Source of the DNA: Flectobacillus major DSM 103
GTDB lineage: Bacteria > Bacteroidota > Bacteroidia > Cytophagales > Spirosomataceae
Assembly: GCF_000427405.1 (NCBI RefSeq)
Contig: NZ_KE386492.1
Span: 1 to 64,000 of the forward strand
Length of the DNA: 64,000 bases
Direction of reading: 5' to 3'
The translations under genes and the position numbers were made by a program. Of the stretch, positions 17,201-25,850 are shown piece after piece. Numbering within the stretch: position 1 is the stretch's first letter; every line of letters begins with the position of its first letter. The notes beneath the pieces are model-generated. The model had not been told where the DNA came from and made no database searches. It saw nothing but the letters and a program-made list of their open reading frames with translations.

Positions 17201-17950
17201 ATGGAAAAACAAGAAGACCTTATTGATTTTTTGGAGAATAAGCAAAATTATATACCACACCTTTCGATAGACTGTGTTGTTTTTGGTTTTCACAATAATG
17301 AGTTGAAAGTTTTGTTATTGAAGATAAAAAATATTGATACGTGGGTATTGCCTGGAGGATTTGTTGGTATGAGCGAAGGGATTGACCAAGCTGCTTTTAG
17401 AATTTTGAAAGAAAGGACAGGGCTAGAAAATATTTACTTGGAACAATTCTATACTTTTGGTCAGGAGAATCGTTCAAAAGAAAATACCCTTGGCAATTTA
17501 CTTGGTATCGACCAGTACGAAGCTTACAAAAAATCGTGGATTTCTAAGCGTTTTGTTTCGATAGGATATTATGCTTTGGTTGATTTTTCAAAAGTGAATC
17601 CTACTGTTGACGACCTAACAGAAAAATATGCTTGGTTTGAATTGAAGCAATTGCCTTGTTTGGCTTTCGACCACAAGGATATTATTGAGAAAGCTTTGGC
17701 TACTTTAAGGCTCAACCTAGACCGCAAACTGGTAGGTTTTAATCTTTTGCCCGAAACCTTTACTATGCCCGAACTCCAGAGCTTATACGAAACCATTCTG
17801 GATGTATCGCTTCGTAGGAATAACTTTCAACGCAAGATATTGAATATGGATATTCTTGAAAGAATCGAAAAGCTTTATACGGGTGCTGCCAACAAAGCTC
17901 CATATTTATATAAATTTAAGCCAGCCAGCCAGCCAAAGTTTGATGAATAA
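17201..17950 (+). CDS. Nudix-fold sugar-responsive transcriptional regulator (AraR/NrtR-like)
   Basis: A 249-residue regulator. The start is the ATG at 17201 (MEKQEDLIDFLENK); a TTG-led extension to 17117 would run over the palindrome and is unlikely. Residues about 20-150 form a Nudix domain whose box reads GFVGMSEGIDQAAFRILKER, with the REUXEE core degenerated to RILKER, so hydrolysis is unlikely. Residues about 165-240 form the winged-helix domain typical of this family (LVGFNLLPETFTMPELQSLYETILD...RNNFQRKIL). It is a paralogue of the arabinose regulator at 50303. Divergence from the ThuA/quinoprotein gene, with a palindrome between, suggests it controls that gene and itself. Confidence 0.85.
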   Translation: MEKQEDLIDFLENKQNYIPHLSIDCVVFGFHNNELKVLLLKIKNIDTWVLPGGFVGMSEGIDQAAFRILKERTGLENIYLEQFYTFGQENRSKENTLGNLLGIDQYEAYKKSWISKRFVSIGYYALVDFSKVNPTVDDLTEKYAWFELKQLPCLAFDHKDIIEKALATLRLNLDRKLVGFNLLPETFTMPELQSLYETILDVSLRRNNFQRKILNMDILERIEKLYTGAANKAPYLYKFKPASQPKFDE

Positions 17951-18122
17951 AGCTATTGAACATATCAATTTTTCTTATGGTGTGATATAACCAAAATAGC
18001 ATTAGTCATAAGGTTGCTATCATAAAATAACAAAAACTTATTTTGTATTGACTTCAGCCAATAAGAAAAAACAAAATTTCTAATGGTTTTAATATAGGAT
18101 ATGCCTATTACACAAGGTTTTA

Positions 18123-19475
18123 TCAAGAACTATACTGTTGGTTTACGGGGTAAAACTTTGTGTGATTTGCTAAATGATTTACCAGTGATATTTCAAAAAC
18201 CGTCCAATTATCGGCATGAGTTTGGAGCGAAAAATCAAAACCATGATTGTTCAATATTTCTCGAATCAGCATCAAGCCAATGCCTTGCCCATCGGGTTTA
18301 TTACTAAAAAAAGGTGTAAATAAACGATGTTCTATGTCGGCAGGAATAGGTTTTCCGTTGTTTTTAATCACTAATTTTGAAGAGTCAATGTGTATTAAAA
18401 TCTGGTTTTCTGCTTCGCAGGCTTCAATAGCATTTTTCAGAATATTCACCAATACTTGTTCCATTTGCCCTATATCGGCCAAAAGCATTACTTCTTTTTC
18501 ACCGTCCATTTGCATACTAATACCCTTACTTTCGGCCTGTAATTTCATGAAAGATACAGCGTTTTTTACTACATCTGCAATATTCTTGTTTTCTTTATGA
18601 GGCAAAGGCAAACGTACAATATCGGCAAAACGCCTCATAAAATAGTTAAGGCGGTGGTTTCGCTCGCTGGCTACTTGTAGGGCGTTTAGTAGGTCGTCGT
18701 TATTGATGTATTTTTTGGTTACTTCCAAAATTGAATTGACTGCCCCTATCGAATTGTTAACCTCATGAGCCATCATTCTAATTACTTTTCCATAAGCTTT
18801 TTTTTCGGTCTCTAATATTTCTGCTGTTAGCTCTTCTATCATAATGAATGGTCTGGCAAACCCTTTGTCCATAAAAAAAGAACGTTGGAGCTTGAATGTT
18901 GCCAAGCCATTGGGCTGAACAGTTTTGGCGGTTCCGTTCTCAAGCAACAACAAATGAGGAATAATAGGATGGTTGATTTGGGCCAAAGGCATAGCCGCAA
19001 ACTGTTCGGGTAAATCCAAAAGGTCTTGGGCTTTGGGATTGGTTTTGAGCAAATTGTCATCAAAATCTAAAATAATAATAGCAATTGGCGATGCTTGAAT
19101 AAGTTTTTCCAGAAAAAAATGTTGTTCTTCAACTTGAAGGCGTTCTGCCCTAAGACGCTCAATCATGCTATTGTACACATTGATAAGCTCGTCCATTTCG
19201 TACCGCCCTATGGGTCTGAATTTTATGGCAAAATCTTGGTCTTTAATGGCTTCAGCTCCCATCAATAGAAACTTCAAGGGCTGAATAAAATCTTGGTAAA
19301 GTTTAATAGAAATTCCCAAAGAAATTAATATAAACAGCTCAGACAGAATAAAGTACAATTTATTCTCCCTTAGTAGCCTAAATGTCAAAAAAATAATGAC
19401 TCCGTGAATAATACTAACAAATAGAATATATTTTGTTTTGAGCGACACAGAGCGAAAAATATCAGGAGTTTTCAT
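18123..19475 (-). CDS. Membrane sensor histidine kinase, NtrY-like
   Basis: A 450-residue kinase. The start is the ATG at 19475 (MKTPDIFRSVSLKTKYILFV), 13 bp after the stop of the response-regulator gene. Two membrane segments (about 14-32 and 38-57) are followed by a HAMP-like linker (about 58-115), a PAS domain (about 120-215), a dimerisation helix with the phospho-acceptor His in MMAHEVNNSIGAVNS, and an ATPase domain with NILKNAIEAC and DGQGIGLMLIREIL. The EVNN form of the His box and the sigma-54 partner next door place it in the NtrY/AtoS-type group. It probably phosphorylates the regulator at 19489. Signal unknown. Confidence 0.88.
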   Translation of the reverse strand: MKTPDIFRSVSLKTKYILFVSIIHGVIIFLTFRLLRENKLYFILSELFILISLGISIKLYQDFIQPLKFLLMGAEAIKDQDFAIKFRPIGRYEMDELINVYNSMIERLRAERLQVEEQHFFLEKLIQASPIAIIILDFDDNLLKTNPKAQDLLDLPEQFAAMPLAQINHPIIPHLLLLENGTAKTVQPNGLATFKLQRSFFMDKGFARPFIMIEELTAEILETEKKAYGKVIRMMAHEVNNSIGAVNSILEVTKKYINNDDLLNALQVASERNHRLNYFMRRFADIVRLPLPHKENKNIADVVKNAVSFMKLQAESKGISMQMDGEKEVMLLADIGQMEQVLVNILKNAIEACEAENQILIHIDSSKLVIKNNGKPIPADIEHRLFTPFFSNKPDGQGIGLMLIREILNNHGFDFSLQTHADNWTVFEISLVNHLANHTKFYPVNQQYSS

Positions 19476-19488
19476 ACAGAAATGGGGG

Positions 19489-20859
19489 CTATTCGCTAAA
19501 AGGAATATCAAACTTTTCGAGCCTACGGTATAAGGCAAAACGAGTAATACCCAATGCCCGTGCTACTTTTGAGATTTTGTTTTGATGAAATGCCATGGCT
19601 CGTTGAATCATGAGTAGTTCCATTTCATCCAAAGTCATTGTTCCTACTTCGGGCAAGCTGTTTTTACTAACTTGTTGGGTATTGACCGAGATATTTTTTT
19701 GAAAATCAGCAATTTCTAATTCATCGTTGGGGCTTAACAATATGGTTTTCTCAACCAAATTTTTTAACTGGCGAATATTACCGGGCAAAGGCAGTCCTTT
19801 TAGCCAAGCAATTGCCTTGGGGTGAATTTTGAGATGAGGACGTTCATAAATTGTTTTGAGATTATTGACAAAATACAAGGCCAAAGCCGCAATATCGTCT
19901 GGCCGCTCACGCAAGGCGGGCAGTTTGACGGTTATCAAATTGATTCGATAATATAAATCCTCTCGAAAAGTATTTTGTGCTACCATTTCCTCCAAATTTC
20001 GATTGGTAGCACAAATCACCCGAACATCTACGGTTTTGCTTTTACTACTGCCGAGTGGCTCAAAGGTTCGGTCTTGTAATACTCGTAATAATTTTACTTG
20101 GCTCGACAAATCCAAATCGCCAATTTCATCCAAAAAAATCGTGCCTTTATTCGCAAGTTCAAAACGCCCCACTCGGTCAGACTTAGCATCGGTAAATGCC
20201 CCGCGTGTATGTCCAAATAATTCACTTTCAAACAATGTAGCCGATACTCCGCCTAAATTTACCTTGACAAACGGGCGGTTTCGGCGTTTGCTATTTTGAT
20301 GAATAGCTTCTGCAATAAGTTCTTTTCCTGTGCCACTTTCACCTGTTATTAGTACAGGAGCATCGGTAGTGGCTACACGGCCAATGGTTTCTAGTATTTC
20401 CAGAAGTTGGGGGTCATCGCCCACGATATGCTCAAACTGATATTGTTGGTCAAGTTTTCGGCGGTTGGGCGACTGAACTTTCTGTTGAGATAGGTTCAAA
20501 ATCGTATTTATTGACTGAACGATATAGTCGTTTTGCCAAGGTTTTGTGACAAAATCTCTGGCTCCTAGCTTCATGCCTTCTACTGCCAAATTGATTGTAC
20601 CCCAGCCAGTTAGTAAAATAATAGCCATATCTGGAAAAGCCCCACGAATCATCTTAAGAGCCTTCATTCCTTCTTCCCCCGATGTTTCTATCGAAAAATT
20701 GAGGTCAAGAATAATTAAATCAGGTTTGTAGGCTTCGATAATGTCCATGGCTAATACAGGCGAAGAACAGGTTTTTACCTGAAAGCCTTCTTGCCGAAGC
20801 ATCAAAGAAAGTGAGGTTTGAACGGCAATATCATCGTCTATGGCTAATATTTTATTCAT
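19489..20859 (-). CDS. Sigma-54-dependent response regulator, NtrC family
   Basis: A 456-residue enhancer-binding protein. The start is the ATG at 20859 (MNKILAIDDDIAVQTSL). The receiver domain (1-120) has D8/D9-type acidic residues and the acceptor Asp in LIILDLNF. The AAA+ domain (about 145-370) has Walker A GESGTGKE and Walker B FLDEIGD. Its sigma-54 contact loop reads GAFTDA instead of the textbook GAFTGA, a variant found in many NtrC-like proteins. A Fis-type helix-turn-helix ends the protein (NKISKVARALGITRFALYRRLEKF). It is paired with the kinase downstream and follows the esterase gene by 49 bp. Targets are probably sigma-54 promoters elsewhere; none could be assigned here. Confidence 0.92.
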   Translation of the reverse strand: MNKILAIDDDIAVQTSLSLMLRQEGFQVKTCSSPVLAMDIIEAYKPDLIILDLNFSIETSGEEGMKALKMIRGAFPDMAIILLTGWGTINLAVEGMKLGARDFVTKPWQNDYIVQSINTILNLSQQKVQSPNRRKLDQQYQFEHIVGDDPQLLEILETIGRVATTDAPVLITGESGTGKELIAEAIHQNSKRRNRPFVKVNLGGVSATLFESELFGHTRGAFTDAKSDRVGRFELANKGTIFLDEIGDLDLSSQVKLLRVLQDRTFEPLGSSKSKTVDVRVICATNRNLEEMVAQNTFREDLYYRINLITVKLPALRERPDDIAALALYFVNNLKTIYERPHLKIHPKAIAWLKGLPLPGNIRQLKNLVEKTILLSPNDELEIADFQKNISVNTQQVSKNSLPEVGTMTLDEMELLMIQRAMAFHQNKISKVARALGITRFALYRRLEKFDIPFSE

Positions 20860-20908
20860 GGATAGGTTTTTATGGAGCGGCAAGTAATAGGTTACGGTTT
20901 ATTGCTAC

Positions 20909-21826
20909 TCATTTTAAATGTTTCGTCAAAAATAGTTTAATTTTTTCCCTAATCGAAGCTTCGTCGAACATAACGCCATAATGTGGTGCATTTTTTACAA
21001 TAATCACTTCGTTGGGAATACCAGCAAGACTCAACCACGAGCTTAGTAGTATTGACTGGGCTTGTGGTACAGATTCGTCCTTTTCGCCATGTATGATTAA
21101 AAACGGAGGGTCATTTTTGTCGATATAAGTTACGGGGCTTGCCTTTTTGGCCAAGTCTGGCCTTTGTAAAGGTGGTGTTCCTAACAAAAGCGTTATGGGG
21201 TCGGTGGCTACGCTGTTGATATCTAGGCTGCTAGGCATAGCCTGTAAGTCGGCAGGGCCATAAAAATCCACTACTGCCTTTATGCTAAAAGTGGTAGGCT
21301 TGTTGTTGGGATAAAAATCGGCAACATGGTTGTTATTGGACAAAGCCAATATACTTGCCAAATGCCCTCCTGCCGAAAAACCCATTAGGGCAATATTATT
21401 TTTATCAAACCCATATTCGGAAGCATGTCGGCTCAAAAATTCTAATGCCTGATAACAGTCTTGTAACAGCCCAGGAAATGGAGCAGTAGTACTATGCCGA
21501 TAGTCGATAGAAGCCAAGGCAAAGCCATTGCTTAGTATCGTATTCAAGGTGTTTTTCATATACCCCATATCGGCATATTTGTCGTTGAGCATCCATGCAC
21601 CACCATGCACCCATACAACCAAAGGTATATTTTTAGGGGCATTTTGGGGTAGGTAGATGTCTAACTGATGCTTTTTGAGGGTATCGTTGGCATAGGCAAT
21701 ATTGCCTAATAAGCGAGTACCTTCGGGCAAAGATGTAATAATAGGGTTGTTTTGAGCATATCCCCAAATGGTACAACAACAGAAGCCTATGATACGAGTA
21801 AGACTTTTAAAAGAATATATTTTCAT
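20909..21826 (-). CDS. Secreted alpha/beta-hydrolase (carboxylesterase, BD-FAE/HSL-like)
   Basis: A 305-residue exported esterase. A signal peptide (about 1-24, ending WGYAQ) precedes an alpha/beta-hydrolase fold. The oxyanion motif HGGAW (74-78), nucleophile in GFSAGGH (S151), acid in HGEKDESVP and final His in NAPHYGV are all present. The family hydrolyses short-chain esters, including acetyl or feruloyl groups on plant polysaccharides; the exact substrate is not evident. Only 11 bp separate it from the VCBS lipoprotein gene upstream, and it precedes the two-component genes on the same strand. Confidence 0.88.
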   Translation of the reverse strand: MKIYSFKSLTRIIGFCCCTIWGYAQNNPIITSLPEGTRLLGNIAYANDTLKKHQLDIYLPQNAPKNIPLVVWVHGGAWMLNDKYADMGYMKNTLNTILSNGFALASIDYRHSTTAPFPGLLQDCYQALEFLSRHASEYGFDKNNIALMGFSAGGHLASILALSNNNHVADFYPNNKPTTFSIKAVVDFYGPADLQAMPSSLDINSVATDPITLLLGTPPLQRPDLAKKASPVTYIDKNDPPFLIIHGEKDESVPQAQSILLSSWLSLAGIPNEVIIVKNAPHYGVMFDEASIREKIKLFLTKHLK

Positions 21827-21837
21827 GATAAATCGGT

Positions 21838-23367
21838 TTATTTAGTTTTATTTTCAAGGACAAGTACGCTTACTTTTCTAGCTTTTTGCTTATTGTCGGT
21901 CACATTTCTTTCTTTTAGCATAAACGACCCCAGCACTATATCGGCATCGCCGTCTTGGTCGGTGTCGGCTACGTCCATTACCATCCACTTCCCCTTTGCC
22001 GTTTCTTTTAGGGTCGAAGGTTTAAATTGCCAATTACCTAGGTTTTCAAAGTACAGAAATCCTTCATTGGGCATTTGTTGGGCATCGGTAAAAAACGAAA
22101 TAGCCGCAATATCCAAATCGCCATCTAGGTCAAAATCGGCAGCCATTGCTTTTGATGCACCAAACATCGGGTAAAAATACTTTTCGGTAAAATGCTGCTT
22201 ACCATCGTTCAAGAAAATATGCACCCCATGAAAACGCTTTAGCGACATAGAAAGGTCGGCATTGTCGCCATTAGTATAAAGAATATCTTGAAAACCGTCT
22301 TTATCAAAATCGACTAATTGGATATGACTAGAACCATAAATTGGAGAGAAAAACAGTACAGGTTTTTCCTCAAAACGGCCATTACCTTTATTGATAAACA
22401 GAATAACACTTTCACGGGCTTGGGTCATGAGTACCGTAATATCGGGCAGATTGTCGCCATTAATATCTTGTACAATGGCATTTCTTGCTCCTGGGGCATA
22501 TTTCAAAACATGTTCGGTTTTAAAATTGTTTTCGTACCATGCTAGTTTGCCTATTTCATTACCAAACTGACAGATTACCGCATCCTGCTTGCCATCTTGA
22601 TTGAGGTCGGCAAGGGTTATTTCTACGGGTCGTCGAAGGGTATCCATCAGTATTGTTTCCTTTTTTAGGAAATCTCGTTTTATCAATGTGCCTCGTCTTT
22701 GCTCGTTGGGGTCCATAATACCCATGTTTAGAGCAAGCAAGGATTTATTTGGTAGAAAAACCATATCCGATACGGGGCTTTGGGTAGGAAAGCTATCTGT
22801 TTTGGATAAGTGGTTATCAAAGATATCGACATGATTATGTCCTCGGTAAGCCACATAAAGTGATTTTTGTTCAGGACGAAACTTTACCATTGTTACCAAA
22901 GGGATTTCGCCCGTAGTATAAATCGAATGTGCTTCAAAATTGGCCAAACCAACAGTTGGACGCACTTTCTTACCCTGAGGGATAGGTTTTTCGGGAGCAT
23001 TTTTTACGTAGAAATCAATGATTTTTTGCCAATCTTCGGTTGCCATTACAGGGTTGTCAGGAAAAATATTGGCAACACTCAGCATCATCATATCTTCGTA
23101 TTCGAGCGAGGTGAAATAGGTCATTTTATCGGCCATTCCAAGTCTTAAAGCCATTTTTGGTAAAATACTTTTCTCCCAGATACGTTGCTCGGCCAAATCG
23201 GGGGTTGGGTATTGATGACAACTACCGCAATGCTGTTTGGCTAATTCTTCCCCAGAAAGCCCACTAGGTTTTGGTGGGGTATAGGTGGCTGTACTGGTTT
23301 GGGTATTACACTGAATAAGTACACATAATGCCACTACAAACCCTACAAAAACAGTAATTTTTTTCAT
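21838..23367 (-). CDS. VCBS/FG-GAP repeat lipoprotein with a c-type haem motif
   Basis: A 509-residue exported protein. The N-terminus (MKKITVFVGFVVALCVLIQC) ends in a lipobox-like C20, so it is probably lipid-anchored. A single CGSCHQ haem site (47-52) lies in a short cytochrome-like region with a possible Met ligand in ILPKM. The rest (about 110-500) is a beta-propeller built from VCBS/FG-GAP repeats with Asp-rich calcium loops such as DLNQDGKQD, DINGDNLPD, DFDKDGFQD, DFDLDGDLD and DTDQDGDAD. Such proteins bind carbohydrate or act as extracellular scaffolds; function is not established. It is the first gene of the operon with the esterase and two-component pair. Confidence 0.8.
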   Translation of the reverse strand: MKKITVFVGFVVALCVLIQCNTQTSTATYTPPKPSGLSGEELAKQHCGSCHQYPTPDLAEQRIWEKSILPKMALRLGMADKMTYFTSLEYEDMMMLSVANIFPDNPVMATEDWQKIIDFYVKNAPEKPIPQGKKVRPTVGLANFEAHSIYTTGEIPLVTMVKFRPEQKSLYVAYRGHNHVDIFDNHLSKTDSFPTQSPVSDMVFLPNKSLLALNMGIMDPNEQRRGTLIKRDFLKKETILMDTLRRPVEITLADLNQDGKQDAVICQFGNEIGKLAWYENNFKTEHVLKYAPGARNAIVQDINGDNLPDITVLMTQARESVILFINKGNGRFEEKPVLFFSPIYGSSHIQLVDFDKDGFQDILYTNGDNADLSMSLKRFHGVHIFLNDGKQHFTEKYFYPMFGASKAMAADFDLDGDLDIAAISFFTDAQQMPNEGFLYFENLGNWQFKPSTLKETAKGKWMVMDVADTDQDGDADIVLGSFMLKERNVTDNKQKARKVSVLVLENKTK

Positions 23368-23696
23368 AATTTTTATTCAATAATCAGATATTTTGGATAA
23401 TAAAAGGAAATACTCTGTTCGTCTATCAACTTCTTAGAGAACAAATAAGTCGAAATTTATTATAAATGATTGGCAAAATAGTACAATAACAAAATGTATT
23501 TTGTCAATTTTTCAAAGAAAGGATAATTTGTGGTGTGGCTTTTTGTAAAATCACGAATCAGGAGAAGCTATAAATGGTTGGCGTACAAATGCCGAATGTA
23601 TTTTTTTTGCCAAAATCTACAAGGTTTTAGAGCCTCGCAGATTTTGGTTGTAGAAACAAAACTATGTTGTGAGGTGGACATAGATGATATATTTTA
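23368..23696. other. Intergenic region with a repeat-like hairpin
   Basis: 329 bp upstream of the VCBS gene and downstream of the AraC gene. It holds an inverted repeat: CCAAAATCT (23610-23618) with AGATTTTGG (23639-23647) around a 20-nt loop. The loop text (ACAAGGTTTTAGAGCCTCGC) looks like the intergenic hairpin repeats common in Cytophagales, from memory only. No gene seen. Confidence 0.45.
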
Positions 23697-24605
23697 CTAA
23701 GCTACAAATTGTTCTTTGTACTGCATAGGAGTAACACCCACTACTTTTTTGAATAATCGGGTAAAATAAGAAGGACTTTCAAAACCTAATTGATAAGCTA
23801 TTTCCGAAATATTATCGCCTGTGCCTAATAGTTGATTTTTGGCTTCTGTAACAAGGTATAGATGTACATGATCCAAAGCTGCTTTGCCTGTTTCTTGTTT
23901 TAGCACATCGCTCAAGTAGCGGGTTGAAAGCGATAATTCGCCAGCTAAATAATTGACGGTTGGTAATCCTTTTGTTTTTTGAATACCTTTTTCAAAATAA
24001 TGCGTCAGTACTTCTTGAAATTTCTTTACGGTAGTTCCCGAAACGTTGTTACTGCGGTCGATAAATTGTCTTTTATAAAATCTATCTGAGTACTTCAACA
24101 TTGCATCAATGTGCGAAAGGATAATTTCCTGACTAAATTCATCCTGATTTTGGTCGTATTCAGTTCTGATTTTATCATAAAGCTCCCACATAATCTTTTC
24201 TTCGGCAGGCGAAATATGCAAGGCTTCATTGATTTCGTATTCAAAATAGCCATACTTTTTGATAAGACTGTGCAGGTTATGACCCGTTAAGTAATCTTCA
24301 TGCACAAAAATTACAAAGCCTTTTTCGGCAAATTGTACATTGCTCACTTCTATGATTTGCCTCGGTTTCATAAAAACCATTGAGCCATTCTCGTGGTCGT
24401 ACTTGGTTTTGCCATACAAAACGTAGCCTGATTTAATTTTTTTCAAGGCAATCATATAAAAATCCCCCGTAAATCTTGATTCGCCTAATGAATAACTCAT
24501 CAGTTCTTTACAAGTCATTAGACTAATTAAAGGATTGGCAGGAGGCGGATAACCACTTTTTTCGTGCAATTCTGAAACGCTTTTGTAATGGGTCAGTTTG
24601 TCCAT
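23697..24605 (-). CDS. AraC-family transcriptional regulator
   Basis: A 302-residue regulator with an N-terminal cupin-like sensing half and a C-terminal pair of helix-turn-helix motifs (ISEIAYQLGFESPSYFTRLFKKVVGVTPMQYKEQF). It is clearly paralogous to the AraC protein at 37211: blocks such as KKIKSG.LYG.T.YDH.NGSM.F.KPRQIIE and FE.GFESPSYFTRLFKK recur throughout. The two genes sit at either end of a region with other duplicated pieces. The likely target is the neighbouring redox genes, by position only. Confidence 0.88.
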   Translation of the reverse strand: MDKLTHYKSVSELHEKSGYPPPANPLISLMTCKELMSYSLGESRFTGDFYMIALKKIKSGYVLYGKTKYDHENGSMVFMKPRQIIEVSNVQFAEKGFVIFVHEDYLTGHNLHSLIKKYGYFEYEINEALHISPAEEKIMWELYDKIRTEYDQNQDEFSQEIILSHIDAMLKYSDRFYKRQFIDRSNNVSGTTVKKFQEVLTHYFEKGIQKTKGLPTVNYLAGELSLSTRYLSDVLKQETGKAALDHVHLYLVTEAKNQLLGTGDNISEIAYQLGFESPSYFTRLFKKVVGVTPMQYKEQFVA

Positions 24606-24683
24606 GGCTGTTGTAAAAAGAGATAAGTAATGAGACTACAAGATAATAAATTCTGACGGAAATGGAGCTTTTTCGGATTACAC

Positions 24684-24865
24684 CTATTGTCAATAACAAA
24701 GGAAATGCCAGCGAAGAAGCCTTAGTACAATTTTTTGAGGTGGGTTACGACGAAAAAGCCCTTATCAAGCTTATTGGGTTAATTACTTTAAGAGCATTTA
24801 CCAATTATGTATTTGCGAATACGAAAATTCCTGTGGATTTTCCTGCGATTGAATCAATTGCGTAG
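24684..24865 (+). pseudogene. Broken 3' copy of the carboxymuconolactone-decarboxylase-family gene
   Basis: From 24684 to the stop at 24865 the DNA matches the end of the intact gene at 27874-28416 (from 28234): NNKGNASEEALVQFFEVGYDEKALIKLIGL...KIPVDFPAIESIA differs at only a few residues. The match continues past the stop through the shared hairpin downstream. The catalytic CxxC half is missing and the upstream 22 bp of open frame is unrelated. I read it as a duplication remnant that is probably not functional. Confidence 0.85.
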
Positions 24866-24879
24866 TGATACTTTGCTTT

Positions 24880-24923
24880 AGCCTTCATTTCCTACTCTAT
24901 TATTAGTTTGGAGAATGAAGGCT
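24880..24923 (+). terminator. Duplicated hairpin after the gene fragment
   Basis: Arms AGCCTTCATT (24880-24889) and AATGAAGGCT (24914-24923) are exact complements. The same hairpin follows the intact gene at 28437-28479. Here it runs into the 3' end of the converging AraC gene (stop at 24903), so the duplicated DNA supplies that gene's last codons. Confidence 0.55.
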
Positions 24924-25745
24924 CTTGTCTTGAATGGATATTAGTTTAGTGGGAGCAACTCCATACGCTTTTTTAAAGGCAAAAGAGAAATGGGATAAGT
25001 CTTCAAAGCCTAAATCGAGGTAAATGTCTGAGGCTATTTTCCCCTTTTCATGGATAAGATAATAGGCTTCTTTTAGGCGTTTTTGTTGTAACCAATGCCT
25101 TGGAGAAACACCAAATACTTTCTCAAAATCTCTTTTAAAAGTCGCCAGACTTCTACCAGTAAGATAGGCAAAACGTTCTAAGTGAACATTGAAATGATAG
25201 TTTTTATTCATGAATGACTCCAAATCAATTTTGTGTGGGTCATTAAAATCAAATAAAATATCCTTTAAGGCTGGATTGGTTTGTAATAGTAGCAAAATTC
25301 CTTCATGTAGTTTTATATCAACCATTTGGGCATTTCCCAAAATGGTACTTTGGCGATAGGTCAGTAAAGAATTGACATAGCTTTCGAGTAGCGAATTGGT
25401 TTGTAAGCTAAATATAAACTGCTCGTGTGGCTTTTGTTCAGAGAGTACTTCGTAGGCTAAACTAAAACTTTTTAAAGTTTCTTGCGTAAAGAAAATACTC
25501 AAGGATTGGTACTCGCCATCAGCAGGAGGATGTTTGCTGAATTTTAGGAGTTGATTGCGTCTGATAAAACGAAAAGTTCCTTCCTCCGATTCATACTGGC
25601 TATTTCCGTCGCTAAGAAAAGAAGTACCTGTAATTTGATAATTTAATACATGGTCAGCCACAAACTGCTCACCTTCTCTGCTTTGTTTGTAATAGCAAGA
25701 ATAGGTAATACTCGCACGTTTTTGATTTTCGTTTTCCGCTTTCAT
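24903..25745 (-). CDS. AraC-family transcriptional regulator
   Basis: A 280-residue regulator. The C-terminal domain has the AraC double helix-turn-helix (LERFAYLTGRSLATFKRDFEKVFGVSPRHWLQQKRLKEAYYLI and DIYLDLGFEDLSHFSFAFKKAYGVAPTKL). The N-terminal half resembles the sensing domain of the ExsA-like group. It is not a close paralogue of the AraC at 23697. It lies downstream of the minus-strand SDR, about 105 bp apart, and may regulate it. Its last few codons overlap the duplicated hairpin described at 24880. Confidence 0.87.
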   Translation of the reverse strand: MKAENENQKRASITYSCYYKQSREGEQFVADHVLNYQITGTSFLSDGNSQYESEEGTFRFIRRNQLLKFSKHPPADGEYQSLSIFFTQETLKSFSLAYEVLSEQKPHEQFIFSLQTNSLLESYVNSLLTYRQSTILGNAQMVDIKLHEGILLLLQTNPALKDILFDFNDPHKIDLESFMNKNYHFNVHLERFAYLTGRSLATFKRDFEKVFGVSPRHWLQQKRLKEAYYLIHEKGKIASDIYLDLGFEDLSHFSFAFKKAYGVAPTKLISIQDKSLHSPN

Positions 25746-25801
25746 ATCAGGCTCAAATTTGTCTGTTTACAGTATCAATACAATTTTCACAAGCTTTGAG
25801 T

Positions 25802-25841
25802 TTACCATTAACGAGCGAATCAACTCGCCCGTTAATGGTAA
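25802..25841. terminator. Strong hairpin between SDR and AraC genes
   Basis: Arms TTACCATTAACG (25802-25813) and CGTTAATGGTAA (25830-25841) are exact complements, with further pairing (GCGA/TCGC) inside after one mismatch. It sits just past the stop of the minus-strand SDR. No U tract follows, so it may be an mRNA-stabilising or partial-termination hairpin. Confidence 0.5.
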
Positions 25842-25850
25842 TACAAGAAA

